From Vibrio sp. RE88 (GTDB lineage: Bacteria; Pseudomonadota; Gammaproteobacteria; Enterobacterales; Vibrionaceae): a stretch of DNA of 64,000 nt. A model generated the notes under the pieces. That model ran no database searches. It was not told the origin of the DNA and saw only the letters and a program-made list of their open reading frames with translations. The stretch lies in assembly GCF_013113835.1 (NCBI RefSeq), contig NZ_VTYQ01000002.1:124001-188000 (forward strand). The letters run 5' to 3'. Below are positions 1-9,022 of this stretch, one piece after another (the first letter of the stretch is position 1; every line of letters starts with the position of its first letter). Made by a program: the position numbers and the translations under genes.

Positions 1-1
1 G

Positions 2-109
2 TTGGTTAACCAAAACGTAACGGGCATTAGTCAAAGCGCGAGTGCTAGCTCGGAGCTGTCACAGTTGGCAGAAAAACAGAAAGCGCAGCTTTCGTTCTTC
101 AAACTTTAA
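2..109 (+). CDS. Methyl-accepting chemotaxis protein, C-terminal fragment
   Basis: Only the last 35 residues and the stop codon are inside the window. They read as the final helix of a chemoreceptor signalling domain: a heptad-like stretch rich in Gln, Ser and Ala (NVTGISQSASASSELSQLAE) ending in KAQLSFFKL. Many Vibrio MCPs end with a very similar Ala/Ser-rich helix followed by a short L-x-x-F-[KR]-[LV] tail and no methylase-binding pentapeptide. The sensor part is outside the window, so the ligand cannot be inferred. Confidence 0.75.
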   Translation: MVNQNVTGISQSASASSELSQLAEKQKAQLSFFKL

Positions 110-129
110 TTGTCATTGCTTCGAATCCG

Positions 130-165
130 AAGGGCTGTTGAGCGATCATCAGCCCTTGTTCTTAT
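130..165 (+). terminator. Intrinsic terminator after the chemoreceptor
   Basis: An 8-bp stem (AAGGGCTG pairing with CAGCCCTT) with a 12-nt loop is followed by a T-rich stretch, 20 bases after the chemoreceptor stop codon. Confidence 0.7.
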
Positions 166-272
166 TTAAGACATTTCTGTGACATGGATTGTTATTTTAT
201 TTGATTTGGTTACAATGCTCGTTCGCTCCTGAATTGTGCATTCGTATTTGTGCAGAAAAGGACAAAACTCTC

Positions 273-361
273 GTCTTTAACCTTTTGTTTTCTCAGTTAA
301 AGACATGATTTTAAATTGCATGTGTTGCTTGGTGTGCAACACCACTGTAAAGGACAGTTAA
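273..361 (+). promoter_or_regulatory. thrS leader: candidate ThrRS translational operator
   Basis: Two perfect hairpins lie between the probable transcription start and the thrS start codon. The upstream one pairs GTCTTTAAC (273-281) with GTTAAAGAC (296-304). The downstream one pairs GTGTTGC (322-328) with GCAACAC (336-342) and has a 7-nt loop TTGGTGT. That is a 7-nt loop with T at the tRNA-33 position and GGT at positions 34-36, the GGU anticodon of tRNA-Thr. The Shine-Dalgarno AAGGA (350-354) follows within 10 bases. In E. coli, ThrRS represses its own mRNA by binding leader stem-loops that mimic the tRNA-Thr anticodon arm. The layout here is the same; the function is inferred. Confidence 0.6.
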
Positions 362-2290
362 ATGCCTATTATTACTCTTCCTGACGGCAGTCAGCGTCAA
401 TTTGACAACCCAGTTTCTACTCTTGAAGTCGCTCAATCTATCGGTCCTGGTCTTGCTAAAGCAACCATCGCAGGTCGTGTAGATGGCAACCGTGTTGATG
501 CATGTGATCTTATCGAACAAGATGCAAGCCTAGAAATCATCACAGTTAAAGATGAAGTAGATGGCCTAGAAATCGTTCGCCACTCATGTGCTCACCTACT
601 TGGTCACGCGATCAAGCAGCTTTTCCCTGAAGCGAAAATGGCGATTGGTCCAACTATCGACAATGGCTTCTACTACGATATCGATCTAGAGCACTCTCTG
701 ACGCAAGAAGATCTGGATAAGATCGAAAAGCGCATGAAAGAGCTGGCTAAGACCAAATACCAAGTTATCAAGAAAAAGGTTAGCTGGCAGGAAGCTCGCG
801 ATGCATTTGAAGCTCGCGGTGAAACGTACAAGATTGAAATCCTTGACGAAAACGTATCGCGTGACGATCGTCCAGGCTTGTACCATCATGAAGAATATAT
901 CGATATGTGTCGTGGTCCTCACGTACCACATATGGGTTTCTGTCAGCACTTCACGCTACTTAACGTAGCTGGTGCTTACTGGCGTGGTAACAGCGACAAC
1001 AAGATGCTTCAACGTATCTACGGTACTGCATTCCACGACAAAAAAGCGTTGAAAGCGCACCTAACTCGTTTAGAAGAAGCGGCGAAGCGTGACCACCGTA
1101 AGATCGGTAAACAGCTAGACCTGTTCCACATGCAGCAAGAAGCACCGGGTATGGTGTTCTGGCACCACAATGGTTGGTCTATTTTCCGTGATCTGGAAGT
1201 CTTCATCCGAGCTAAGCTAGATGAATATGGTTACCAAGAAGTAAAAGGCCCATTGATGATGGACCGAGTACTTTGGGAACGTTCTGGTCACTGGGACAAA
1301 TACGCAGATGCGATGTTCACGACTTCTTCTGAGAATCGTGAATACGCGATCAAGCCAATGAACTGCCCGGGTCACGTTCAGATCTTTAACCAAGGTCTTA
1401 AATCATACCGTGATCTACCGCTACGTATGGCGGAATTTGGTTCTTGTCACCGTAACGAACCTTCTGGTGCGCTACACGGCATTATGCGTGTACGTGGCTT
1501 CACTCAGGATGATGCACACATCTTCTGTACTGAGAGTCAAATCCAAGAGGAAGTGACTAGCTGTATCAAGATGGTTTACGATACGTATCAAACATTTGGT
1601 TTCGATAACATCGTCGTTAAGCTATCGACTCGCCCTGAGAAGCGTGTGGGCTCAGATGAGATCTGGGACCAATCTGAAGAAGCGCTTAAGCAGTCTCTTG
1701 AAGCAATGAATATTGAATATGAGCTTCAGGAAGGCGAAGGTGCATTCTACGGCCCTAAAATTGAATTTACACTGCACGACTGTTTAGACCGTGCATGGCA
1801 GTGTGGTACGGTTCAGCTAGACTTCAACCTACCAGGCCGTTTAGGTGCGACTTACGTGGATGAAAACAACGAACGTCAAGTTCCTGTAATGATTCACCGT
1901 GCTATCCTAGGTTCACTAGAACGATTCATCGGTATTCTGATTGAAGAATACTTCGGTTTCTTCCCGACTTGGCTATCTCCGGAGCAAGCAGTAATTATGA
2001 ATATTACTGATAAGCAATCGGATTATGCTCAGGAAGTGGCCCAAAAACTACAAAAATGTGGAATTAGAGCTAAAGCAGACTTGAGAAATGAGAAGATTGG
2101 CTTTAAAATCCGCGAACACACTTTGAAGCGTGTACCGTATATGCTCGTTTGTGGCGACCAAGAGATGGAAGCTGGAGAGATTGCAGTACGTACTCGTAAA
2201 GGTAAGGATCTCGGCAAGTTTAAAGTGGATGACTTTGTTTCATACATCCAAGACGAGATTTCAAGCCGTAAGCTCAATCTGGAGGAATAA
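362..2290 (+). CDS. thrS: Threonine--tRNA ligase
   Basis: Class II aminoacyl-tRNA synthetase that charges tRNA-Thr with threonine in the cytoplasm. At 642 residues it matches the normal bacterial length. The order is a TGS domain (about 1-62), the editing domain with [10 protein letters not shown] near residue 73 and CRGPHVP near 182, then the catalytic core with the zinc-site MNCPGH near 334 and motif 2 around [11 protein letters not shown]. The C-terminal anticodon-binding domain starts near 535 (FPTWLSPEQ). The ATG has an AAGGA Shine-Dalgarno. It heads the translation operon thrS-infC-rpmI-rplT, and the SD of infC lies in its last codons. The leader hairpins suggest autogenous translational control. 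Confidence 0.98.
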   Translation: MPIITLPDGSQRQFDNPVSTLEVAQSIGPGLAKATIAGRVDGNRVDACDLIEQDASLEIITVKDEVDGLEIVRHSCAHLLGHAIKQLFPEAKMAIGPTIDNGFYYDIDLEHSLTQEDLDKIEKRMKELAKTKYQVIKKKVSWQEARDAFEARGETYKIEILDENVSRDDRPGLYHHEEYIDMCRGPHVPHMGFCQHFTLLNVAGAYWRGNSDNKMLQRIYGTAFHDKKALKAHLTRLEEAAKRDHRKIGKQLDLFHMQQEAPGMVFWHHNGWSIFRDLEVFIRAKLDEYGYQEVKGPLMMDRVLWERSGHWDKYADAMFTTSSENREYAIKPMNCPGHVQIFNQGLKSYRDLPLRMAEFGSCHRNEPSGALHGIMRVRGFTQDDAHIFCTESQIQEEVTSCIKMVYDTYQTFGFDNIVVKLSTRPEKRVGSDEIWDQSEEALKQSLEAMNIEYELQEGEGAFYGPKIEFTLHDCLDRAWQCGTVQLDFNLPGRLGATYVDENNERQVPVMIHRAILGSLERFIGILIEEYFGFFPTWLSPEQAVIMNITDKQSDYAQEVAQKLQKCGIRAKADLRNEKIGFKIREHTLKRVPYMLVCGDQEMEAGEIAVRTRKGKDLGKFKVDDFVSYIQDEISSRKLNLEE

Positions 2291-2293
2291 ACT

Positions 2294-2845
2294 ATTAAAG
2301 GCGGAAGACGCGGCCAAGTACCGGCCAAACAAAATGCTCATCGTTTAAACGGTGAAATTCGTGGCGTTCGTGAAGTTCGTTTGACTGGCGCTGATGGCGA
2401 ATCAGTTGGCGTTGTTTCTATTCAAGAAGCAGTAGCAGCAGCTGAAGAAGCGGGTATGGATCTAGTAGAAATCAGTCCAAACGCTGAGCCACCAGTATGT
2501 CGAGTAATGGACTACGGTAAATTCCTCTTTGAGAAGAGCAAATCTGCTAAAGAGCAGAAGAAGAAGCAAAAACAGGTTCAGATTAAGGAAGTAAAATTCC
2601 GTCCTGGAACTGATATTGGAGACTATCAGGTAAAACTACGCAACCTGACGCGTTTCCTTGAAGAAGGCAACAAAGTGAAGGTAACAATTCGCTTCCGTGG
2701 CCGAGAAATGGCACACCAAGAGATCGGTGTTGACGTTCTAAATCGTCTTAAGGAAGACACTGTTGATTTAGCAGTAGTGGAATCTTTCCCTAAGAAGATC
2801 GAAGGTCGTCAGATGATCATGGTTCTTGCCCCTAAAAAGAAGTAA
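2294..2845 (+). CDS. infC: Translation initiation factor IF-3, ATT start
   Basis: IF-3 binds the 30S subunit, keeps it from joining 50S and proofreads start-codon choice. The reading frame is 183 residues and begins at ATT (2294), giving an N-terminus of [M][22 protein letters not shown] typical of enterobacterial and vibrio IF-3. No ATG or GTG gives the N-domain; the first in-frame TTG is 29 codons in and would delete conserved sequence. The GGAGG Shine-Dalgarno (2281-2285) lies inside the end of thrS. The N domain, lysine-rich linker ([14 protein letters not shown]) and C domain ([14 protein letters not shown]) are all present. The rare start codon is the known basis of IF-3 autoregulation, because IF-3 discriminates against AUU. 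Confidence 0.97.
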   Translation: MKGGRRGQVPAKQNAHRLNGEIRGVREVRLTGADGESVGVVSIQEAVAAAEEAGMDLVEISPNAEPPVCRVMDYGKFLFEKSKSAKEQKKKQKQVQIKEVKFRPGTDIGDYQVKLRNLTRFLEEGNKVKVTIRFRGREMAHQEIGVDVLNRLKEDTVDLAVVESFPKKIEGRQMIMVLAPKKK

Positions 2846-2865
2846 TTAACGGCTTACAAGTAATT

Positions 2866-2897
2866 AAACCCTGCCGTTTTTAAACGGCGGGGTTTTA
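2866..2897 (+). terminator. Hairpin terminator or attenuator between infC and rpmI
   Basis: AAACCCTGCCGTTTT pairs almost perfectly with AAACGGCGGGGTTTT (2882-2896), ending in four T residues. It lies inside an otherwise co-directional ribosomal operon, so it probably works as a partial terminator or processing site ahead of rpmI-rplT. No separate L20 operator could be identified. Confidence 0.65.
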
Positions 2898-2948
2898 TTC
2901 GCCCTGATTACATGTTTATTAAACTACTACAATGCGGAGTTATTCATC

Positions 2949-3143
2949 ATGCCTAAGATGAAAACCAACAAAGGTGCTGCTAAGCGTTTCAAGAAAACTG
3001 CTGGTGGTATTAAGTTCAAGCACGCTACTAAACGTCACATCCTGACTAAGCGTACTACTAAGAACAAGCGTCAACTACGTCCAAACGCAATCCTTCCTAA
3101 GTGTGAAGTGGCTGCAGTTGTTCGTATGATGCCATACGCTTAA
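2949..3143 (+). CDS. rpmI: 50S ribosomal protein L35
   Basis: Small basic ribosomal protein of 64 residues, the normal bacterial length, starting [20 protein letters not shown] and containing the conserved [17 protein letters not shown] segment. It is a structural component of the large subunit. A GGAG Shine-Dalgarno lies about 10 bases upstream of the ATG. rplT follows 41 bases downstream, the universal rpmI-rplT pair. In E. coli the two are translationally repressed by L20. Confidence 0.98.
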   Translation: MPKMKTNKGAAKRFKKTAGGIKFKHATKRHILTKRTTKNKRQLRPNAILPKCEVAAVVRMMPYA

Positions 3144-3184
3144 TTCTTTTTAGTTTATTTATCGTTTAGTTTAGGAGAAGCATA

Positions 3185-3538
3185 ATGCCTCGCGTAAAAC
3201 GTGGTGTACAAGCTCGTGCACGTCATAAGAAAGTTCTAAAACAAGCTAAAGGTTACTACGGTGCACGTTCACGTGTTTACCGCGTAGCTTTCCAAGCAGT
3301 TACTAAAGCTGGTCAATACGCTTACCGTGACCGTCGCAACAAGAAACGTCAATTCCGTCAACTATGGATTGCACGTATCAACGCGGCATCTCGTCAGAAT
3401 GGTCTATCTTACAGCCGTTTCATCAACGGTCTTAAGAAAGCATCTATCGAGATCGACCGTAAGATCCTTGCTGACATCGCGGTATTCGACAAAGCTGCAT
3501 TCGCAGTTCTAGTTGAAAAAGCGAAAGCTGCTCTTTAA
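3185..3538 (+). CDS. rplT: 50S ribosomal protein L20
   Basis: 117-residue basic protein with the conserved start [24 protein letters not shown] and the helical RNA-binding core that follows ([22 protein letters not shown]). L20 is needed early in 50S assembly and, in E. coli, represses translation of its own operon. TAGGAG precedes the ATG with good spacing. It is the last gene of the thrS operon and is followed by a strong terminator. Confidence 0.98.
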   Translation: MPRVKRGVQARARHKKVLKQAKGYYGARSRVYRVAFQAVTKAGQYAYRDRRNKKRQFRQLWIARINAASRQNGLSYSRFINGLKKASIEIDRKILADIAVFDKAAFAVLVEKAKAAL

Positions 3539-3561
3539 TTAGAGTTAGTTATTAGGATTAA

Positions 3562-3591
3562 GAAAAGGGGAGCTTCGGCTCTCCTTTTTTG
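3562..3591 (+). terminator. Terminator after rplT
   Basis: A GC-rich stem AAAAGGGGAGC with a TTCG tetraloop and the complementary GCTCTCCTTTTTT arm, 24 bases after the rplT stop codon. This is the end of the translation operon. The 230 bases that follow (3592-3823) hold no recognisable gene. Confidence 0.85.
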
Positions 3592-3823
3592 TTTCTGTCA
3601 CTCCTACATTTCATTCAAGATGACCAACTCCTTCGGTATTGGCCAAATGCTTCAATCCGTTCAGTACTTTTCTGCTGCCAATATATTGGATAGCAAGTCA
3701 CAAATCGCACGATTAATCTGGCTTAACTATTAGACATTGCTGTGACTGTGCTCCACCTATGCGCAATTAGACACAATTGAGATTAAGATGCAGTCTTGAT
3801 ATGGGCTGAGAGAAAGGGACGTC

Positions 3824-5029
3824 GTGCACGATTACATTATTGTTGGTGGAGGCATAGTGGGTGCGTCTACTGCATGGCAGCTAAAACAACAATACCCAGC
3901 TAAACGAATACTTCTGTTAGAGAAAGAAGCCGATTTTGCGCAGCATCAGACAGGTCACAATAGCGGTGTGATTCATGCTGGCGTTTACTATCAGCCCGGA
4001 AGTCTCAAAGCGGACTTTTGTAAGCGTGGCGTGCAGGCGACCATAGATTTTTGTCAGCGTCACGGTATCGACGTAGAAAACTGCGGGAAGCTCATTGTCG
4101 CAACGACAGACGATGAATTAGAGAGAATGCAGGCGCTTTTTGAACGTTGCCAGCAAAACGAAATTGACGTTGAATTACTCGACCAAGCTCAACTGAAATT
4201 GGCAGAGCCTAACATTACGGGCTTAGGTGCTATCTACGTTAAGCAGACAAGCATTGTCGATTACAAAAAAGTTGCTCAATGCATGGTTGAAGAATTCACG
4301 GCTTCTGGTGGGTTGATTGGGTTGAGAACGAGAGTCGTAGCCGCGCAAGAGCTTGAAGAGGAGATTCAGCTTACGTGCGTCGCTGATGGACAAACAATGC
4401 AGCTCAATACCCGACATTTGATCACTTGCAGTGGTTTAATGGCAGACAGAATGACGCGAATGTTGGGGATTAAAACTGATTTTCAAATCATCCCCTATCG
4501 GGGCGAATACTATCAGTTACCTGAGAAACACAATCAAATCGTTAATCACCTGATTTACCCTGTGCCTGACCCTGATTTACCGTTTCTTGGAGTACACCTT
4601 ACTCGAATGATTGATGGCAGTGTGACGGTTGGACCCAATGCGGTGCAAGGCTGGAAGAGAGAAGGGTATTCGAGGTTTAACTTCAGCCTACGTGATACGT
4701 TGCAAATGCTGTTGTTTAAAGGCTTCTGGCGTGTCTCAGCGAAGCATTTAAATACTGGGCTAGAAGAGTTCAAAAACTCATGGTGGAAGCCGGGTTATCT
4801 CAAGCTCGTCAATAAATATTGCCCTGCAGTGGCATTGGAAGATTTACAACCCTATCCAGCGGGCGTGCGTGCTCAGGCTGTGCTAGAAGACGGTACACTG
4901 GTACATGACTTTTTGTTTTCTGAAAGTGTTCGAAGCCTTCATGTTTGCAATGCACCTAGCCCTGCGGCTACCTCAGCCATTCCCATTGGCGAATATATTT
5001 GCAAAAAAATAGAAGAGAAGTTTGAGTAA
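3824..5029 (+). CDS. lhgO: L-2-hydroxyglutarate oxidase LhgO family
   Basis: FAD-dependent oxidoreductase of 401 residues that oxidises L-2-hydroxyglutarate to 2-oxoglutarate, feeding electrons to the membrane quinone pool in E. coli. The N-terminal dinucleotide-binding motif is visible as DYIIVGGGIVGASTAWQL, followed by the family signature HNSGVIHAGVYYQPGSLKA. A second conserved block, FLGVHLTRMIDGSVTVGPNA, lies near residue 255. The start is GTG at 3824, preceded by AGAAAGGGA, and gives the expected N-terminus. It is a single transcription unit ended by a terminator. In enterobacteria the gene sits with csiD and gab genes; none is seen here. Confidence 0.9.
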   Translation: MHDYIIVGGGIVGASTAWQLKQQYPAKRILLLEKEADFAQHQTGHNSGVIHAGVYYQPGSLKADFCKRGVQATIDFCQRHGIDVENCGKLIVATTDDELERMQALFERCQQNEIDVELLDQAQLKLAEPNITGLGAIYVKQTSIVDYKKVAQCMVEEFTASGGLIGLRTRVVAAQELEEEIQLTCVADGQTMQLNTRHLITCSGLMADRMTRMLGIKTDFQIIPYRGEYYQLPEKHNQIVNHLIYPVPDPDLPFLGVHLTRMIDGSVTVGPNAVQGWKREGYSRFNFSLRDTLQMLLFKGFWRVSAKHLNTGLEEFKNSWWKPGYLKLVNKYCPAVALEDLQPYPAGVRAQAVLEDGTLVHDFLFSESVRSLHVCNAPSPAATSAIPIGEYICKKIEEKFE

Positions 5030-5061
5030 AGCAGTAGTGCTTCAGGTTATCTAATAATCAC

Positions 5062-5096
5062 AAAAGGCGGAGCGGGTAATGGGCTCCGCCTTTTTT
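5062..5096 (+). terminator. Terminator after lhgO
   Basis: A perfect 12-bp stem (AAAAGGCGGAGC with GCTCCGCCTTTT) followed by T residues, between lhgO and the convergent lipoprotein gene. The A and T tracts on both sides allow it to work in both directions. Confidence 0.85.
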
Positions 5097-5112
5097 GATT
5101 TATGTAATGAAG

Positions 5113-5481
5113 TTATGGGCAAAGCGGCCCAGGTTTAGCTATTCGCTCAATCATATAATCATCCCTAAGGTTGCGATTGACCACGGCATGCCACACTTCG
5201 CCATTTTCAAGGGTAAATTCAATGGCGTAATTCATCCCGCTGACCACTTGGGTCCTCACCTTATTGATTTGTTTGACGGGTGATTCGGTGTTCATCTGGC
5301 CCAGAATGGTATCCATCGCCCTCATGACTTCAGGTGTTATGCTTGAGGTCGACCATCCACCAGGCAACCCTTTTTCCATGCACATCGGGTTTTTGGCCAG
5401 TTCCGGCTCAGGCTGTGATTGTGTAGCACAGCCAGCAAGTGCCAACACAGATATGACTGACGAAGCAAAAATTCTGTTCAT
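5113..5481 (-). CDS. Small lipoprotein with cystatin-type QxVxG motif
   Basis: 122-residue precursor with a type II signal peptide and lipobox (LALAGC, Cys18), so it is probably a lipid-anchored periplasmic protein. The mature part contains QVVSG followed by MNYAIEFTLENGEVWHAVV. This matches the Q-x-V-x-G motif and following beta-strand pair of the cystatin/monellin-like fold seen in cysteine-protease inhibitors. Two further Cys residues (MCMEKG and the C-terminal GPLCP) could form a disulphide. No protease is encoded next to it, so a protease-inhibitor role is only an inference from the motif. Confidence 0.7.
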   Translation of the reverse strand: MNRIFASSVISVLALAGCATQSQPEPELAKNPMCMEKGLPGGWSTSSITPEVMRAMDTILGQMNTESPVKQINKVRTQVVSGMNYAIEFTLENGEVWHAVVNRNLRDDYMIERIAKPGPLCP

Positions 5482-5825
5482 TATAATTATGCCTTGATGT
5501 TAAGAGTGTAAGCGAAGCTTAGGTCAATCTATTACTTAGAGTGAGTGGCTTCCGTTTAATTAATCATAGAGAGTTAGACGTTCAACACGTTAAATTTAGG
5601 TCAGAGTTGGGCATGAGGAAAGGTGTTGCCGCTCTTAAGCGTGGTGAGAGGTAAAGCGTGAAGTCAGGAGAGATGCTTGTCAGAGGTTTCTATGGAATAT
5701 CAGCTAGCTAAAGCTCATTTAAAAATCTTGGTATTTAATTTGCTGGTAATTTAACCAGCGCACACTCTCTAAAGGTGTGAGAGCTATAATTATAATGTTC
5801 TCAGCAGTGTTGGGCAGAGGAATGG
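5482..5825. other. Intergenic region between divergent lipoprotein genes
   Basis: About 340 bases between two divergent lipoprotein genes, so it should hold both promoters. I see no RNA gene, no credible small reading frame and no strong hairpin followed by T residues. An AT-rich stretch just before the right-hand gene (TATAATTATAATG near 5784-5796) is a plausible -10 region for it. Confidence 0.4.
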
Positions 5826-6659
5826 ATGATGAAAAAATGGGGATTATTAACAGCGCTCTGTTTTGCTTTAACTGGCTGTAGTACCAAATTTGTTTATAAC
5901 AATATGGATTGGTTGTTGGTTGAGTATCTGGAAGATTTTGTTGAATTGAATGACGAGCAAGAAGAGCTGGTCAGTGAAAAAATTGAAGTGCTCAGCGATT
6001 GGCATCGACGGGAAGAGATTCCAAATTACATCCAGCATTTGGATCAGCTCATTGCGCTTGATCCTAAATCGTTTACTGAAGATGACTTAAAGTATCAAGA
6101 AGCGCAATTCCAGAGCCATACTCAGAGACTGGTCAGTCAGATAGCGCCAGAAATGTTCGCTTTAGCGAGTGAGCTGTCTGATGACCAAGCGGAAGAGCTA
6201 ATGGATAATATTCGTGTTCGACATACACGTTATAAAAAGAAATATCAGAAGCTCACTGAAGACAAAATTCGTGAAAACTATGAAGAAAAGATCACTGAGA
6301 ACTTTGATGACTGGCTAGGCTCTGTGACGCCTGAACAAGAAAGAATGATTCAAGAGTGGACCTCTCAACTCTATGTAACCTCATATGACTGGATAGATCA
6401 TCAAACCAAAATGCGAGTGGAAATGAATGCTTTGCTTACCAATCGTATGCAAGTCGGATATTTTCAACCTCACTTCCAACAGCTGATGTTTAATCCCGCT
6501 AATTTTTATTCGACGGAGTTGGAGCAAAAGATCGGTCACAACAAAGCGGTTGCCGATAAGTATTTGGTTAAAATAATAAACTCAGTGACAGATAAACAGA
6601 CCGCGTATTACCGCCAAGAGCTGCGTGATTGGAAAAACATCGCACTCGATATTCAGTGA
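5826..6659 (+). CDS. DUF6279 family lipoprotein
   Basis: 277-residue protein with a lipoprotein signal peptide (MKKWGLLTALCFALTGC), predicted to be anchored in the cell envelope. The remainder is acidic and predicted largely alpha-helical. It includes the family-typical start of the mature chain, FVYNNMDWLLVEYLEDFVELNDEQ. The function of this family is unknown. Two adjacent ATG codons (5826 and 5829) are possible starts; AGAGG lies 6 and 9 bases upstream respectively, and the choice does not alter the lipobox. It appears monocistronic. Confidence 0.85.
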   Translation: MMKKWGLLTALCFALTGCSTKFVYNNMDWLLVEYLEDFVELNDEQEELVSEKIEVLSDWHRREEIPNYIQHLDQLIALDPKSFTEDDLKYQEAQFQSHTQRLVSQIAPEMFALASELSDDQAEELMDNIRVRHTRYKKKYQKLTEDKIRENYEEKITENFDDWLGSVTPEQERMIQEWTSQLYVTSYDWIDHQTKMRVEMNALLTNRMQVGYFQPHFQQLMFNPANFYSTELEQKIGHNKAVADKYLVKIINSVTDKQTAYYRQELRDWKNIALDIQ

Positions 6660-6780
6660 TCTAGTTGGCGTAATAAGTCATTTCATCGTATTCCAAAGAG
6701 GCAAAAAATTTGCCCCTTTAGTTTACCTGAGGAGAGAACGTCGCTACATTGGGCTAATAATCCTCAACTGAATCAAAAAG

Positions 6781-7548
6781 ATGGAATGGATTCTATTGTT
6801 TGTAGCCGGGGTGCTTGGCGGAATTCTTAACAGTGTTGCAGGTGGTGGTAGTTTCATCACGTTTCCTAGCTTACTGTTTGTTGGCGTGCCTCCTGTTGTC
6901 GCCAACGCAACCAATACTTTTGCCGCTTGTGCTGGTTACGTCAGCGGCGCTTACGGGTTTCGTCAAGACATCGGTAAACATCCTCAAACCATTTTGTTTA
7001 CAGTCATCCTGAGCTTAATCGGTGGCGCTTTAGGGGCTTACCTATTGCTGAGCGTTTCTGAATCTCTGTTTCTAGAAGCCATCCCTTGGTTGCTGTTGTT
7101 TGCGACAGTATTGTTTTTATTCGGCAACAAAATCAGTGAGTGGTCTGGAAAACTGGTTCGTAGGGGCTCTGTAAACCCCGTTTGGTCGACCATCGTACTC
7201 TCCGTGTTTTTGGTTTTGGTCTCCGCATATGGAGGCTTCTTCAACGCTGGGCTAGGGGTCATCGTACTGAGTTACTTGGTTCTTGCTGGGTACAAAGACA
7301 TTAATCAAATGAATGGCCTTAAGCTTTTGGTGTCATCCTGCGTTTCTCTAACGGCCATCTTAGTGTTTGTTCTGGAGGGTTCAATAGACTGGCCTAGAGG
7401 CATTGTCGTGATGCTAGGGACGCTATCTGGAGGTTATGTCGCTGCAAGAGTGTCACGTAATGTGCCTCAGCAATACGTCAAAGGTTTTGTGGCAGTATCG
7501 AGCGTTTTGATGACCACATACTTTTTCTACGATGTTTATTGGGCGTGA
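6781..7548 (+). CDS. TSUP (TauE/SafE) family membrane permease
   Basis: 255-residue integral inner-membrane protein with about 7-8 hydrophobic segments. The N-terminal half carries the typical TSUP motif LGGILNSVAGGGSFITFPSLL and the pattern FAACAGYVSGAYGFRQD. The second repeat contains YGGFFNAGLGVIVLSYLVLAG. TSUP proteins move sulfite, sulfoacetate and related small organic anions, usually outward. The substrate cannot be read from the sequence, and no sulfur-metabolism gene adjoins it. The ATG at 6781 has a weak Shine-Dalgarno but places the first membrane segment correctly. Confidence 0.9.
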   Translation: MEWILLFVAGVLGGILNSVAGGGSFITFPSLLFVGVPPVVANATNTFAACAGYVSGAYGFRQDIGKHPQTILFTVILSLIGGALGAYLLLSVSESLFLEAIPWLLLFATVLFLFGNKISEWSGKLVRRGSVNPVWSTIVLSVFLVLVSAYGGFFNAGLGVIVLSYLVLAGYKDINQMNGLKLLVSSCVSLTAILVFVLEGSIDWPRGIVVMLGTLSGGYVAARVSRNVPQQYVKGFVAVSSVLMTTYFFYDVYWA

Positions 7549-7723
7549 ATGAATCGACAGATCATAGTTAGTCATGTTGTGTCTCATAAATAACCACATA
7601 AATTATGATGAAATTCTAAGTTTGCTGATGTGTTGGTAAGCAAGTTGTTAAATATTTGATACGTTTAGTTTCTATACTGAGAAACTGCTTCAAATTATCA
7701 CAACAACAAAGGTTACTCATTGC

Positions 7724-8875
7724 ATGTTTGATTACACAGCGTTCAACCAGACGGCTGCTCAAAATCAAGACATCATCACCAAGCTGAACGAAATCTATGC
7801 TCTGGCAATGAAGTCTTACCCACCGCTCTCCCGTTTTTCCATCGCTTTGATTGGTAACAATACCGTGTCTAATTATTATGTCAGAGACAAGCTGGCAGAC
7901 ATCGGCCGATATGATTATCTCGAACAAGAACTAAGAGAAAATTCGTCGCTTACCAGTATTGCATTTACTGCCAATATCAGAATTGTCGACTGTTTGCGCG
8001 ATATGCTTCAGACAGAGCGAATCAAGGAGCTGATTAAACTCGGCCATAGTAGCAGCTACACCTTTCCCATTTCTTATCAGGGAAAAACGATTGGCTTCAT
8101 ATTTTTCAATGCTTCTGAAGACGGTTTTTTCAGCCTGAGTGACAGTCAACGAGACTTTGCTTACCTTTCGCAGCTCATTGCAGGTTTGTTTGTCCAATTG
8201 TATGAAAACCAGAAGCACTTTCAGTCGGCCTTGGCGGTTGCTCTGAATATGGGGCACGCTCGTGATCCCGAAACGCAAGAGCATCTGACGCGAATGGGAA
8301 TGTACAGTGAGCTGATTGCCCGTTTACTGTCAGAAACCGTTGCAGAAGTGACACATCCATTTATTCATCGTATCCGTTTATATGCGCCTTTTCATGATAT
8401 TGGCAAGTACATGATTCCTGATGAGATCCTTTACAGTAATCGTCGATACACACCTCAGGAGCGAGACATAATGAACCGTCACACGGTTTATGGGGAAGGT
8501 ATTATCGACGATGTAATTTCGTTATCGAGCGTGAACTCCGTCTCGGGTGAAGAAATCGCGTTTATCAAGAATATTGTCCGTCATCACCATGAGCACTTTA
8601 ATGGAGCAGGGCTGCCTGATGGGTTGCAAGGTGAGTCGATTCCACTCGAGGCTCGGATTGTCACACTGGCGGATGTCTTTGATGCATTGCTCAGTAAAAG
8701 AGCCTACAAGCCAGCATGGTCAGTGGAACAGGTGGTGGGATATATCAAAGAAAATGAAGGTGTTATCTTCGATCCACAGTGTGTCAGGGTTTTAGTGTCT
8801 AACCTCGATCTGTTTCTCGATATTCGTGCCGCTTATGTTGATCGAGCCGAAGCGGTAGACGCTATGGCTTCATGA
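7724..8875 (+). CDS. GAF-like/HD-GYP protein with GLP variant motif
   Basis: 383-residue cytoplasmic protein. The first 150 residues look like a GAF-type sensory domain (IALIGNNTVSNYYVRDKL, then SYTFPISYQGKTIGFIFFNA). Residues about 165-365 are an HD-GYP phosphodiesterase domain, the family that hydrolyses cyclic di-GMP. Metal-site motifs are present: HDIGK, NRHTVYG, and IVRHHHEHFNGAGLPDGL. The name-giving GYP tripeptide is GLP here. The trailing LADVFDALLSKRAYKPAW segment is intact. The family role is c-di-GMP degradation; whether the Tyr-to-Leu change alters specificity is open. It is a single gene with its own upstream region. Confidence 0.85.
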   Translation: MFDYTAFNQTAAQNQDIITKLNEIYALAMKSYPPLSRFSIALIGNNTVSNYYVRDKLADIGRYDYLEQELRENSSLTSIAFTANIRIVDCLRDMLQTERIKELIKLGHSSSYTFPISYQGKTIGFIFFNASEDGFFSLSDSQRDFAYLSQLIAGLFVQLYENQKHFQSALAVALNMGHARDPETQEHLTRMGMYSELIARLLSETVAEVTHPFIHRIRLYAPFHDIGKYMIPDEILYSNRRYTPQERDIMNRHTVYGEGIIDDVISLSSVNSVSGEEIAFIKNIVRHHHEHFNGAGLPDGLQGESIPLEARIVTLADVFDALLSKRAYKPAWSVEQVVGYIKENEGVIFDPQCVRVLVSNLDLFLDIRAAYVDRAEAVDAMAS

Positions 8876-9022
8876 TCGAAGCGCAATTATGAATCACATT
8901 GTTAGATGTTTTGATAAGGATTTAGGTTAATTTTTGTCCGAAAATGCCACAATGACTGTGTAGAAAAAGCGCGCTCTACCTACCTCACTTTTTCCCTTTC
9001 TTTTCTCTTGGTAGGAGGAGTT

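Noticed and set aside
311..520. 69-codon minus-strand frame over the thrS start
   Set aside because: It overlaps the thrS leader hairpins and TGS domain and has no ribosome site; it is a shadow frame.
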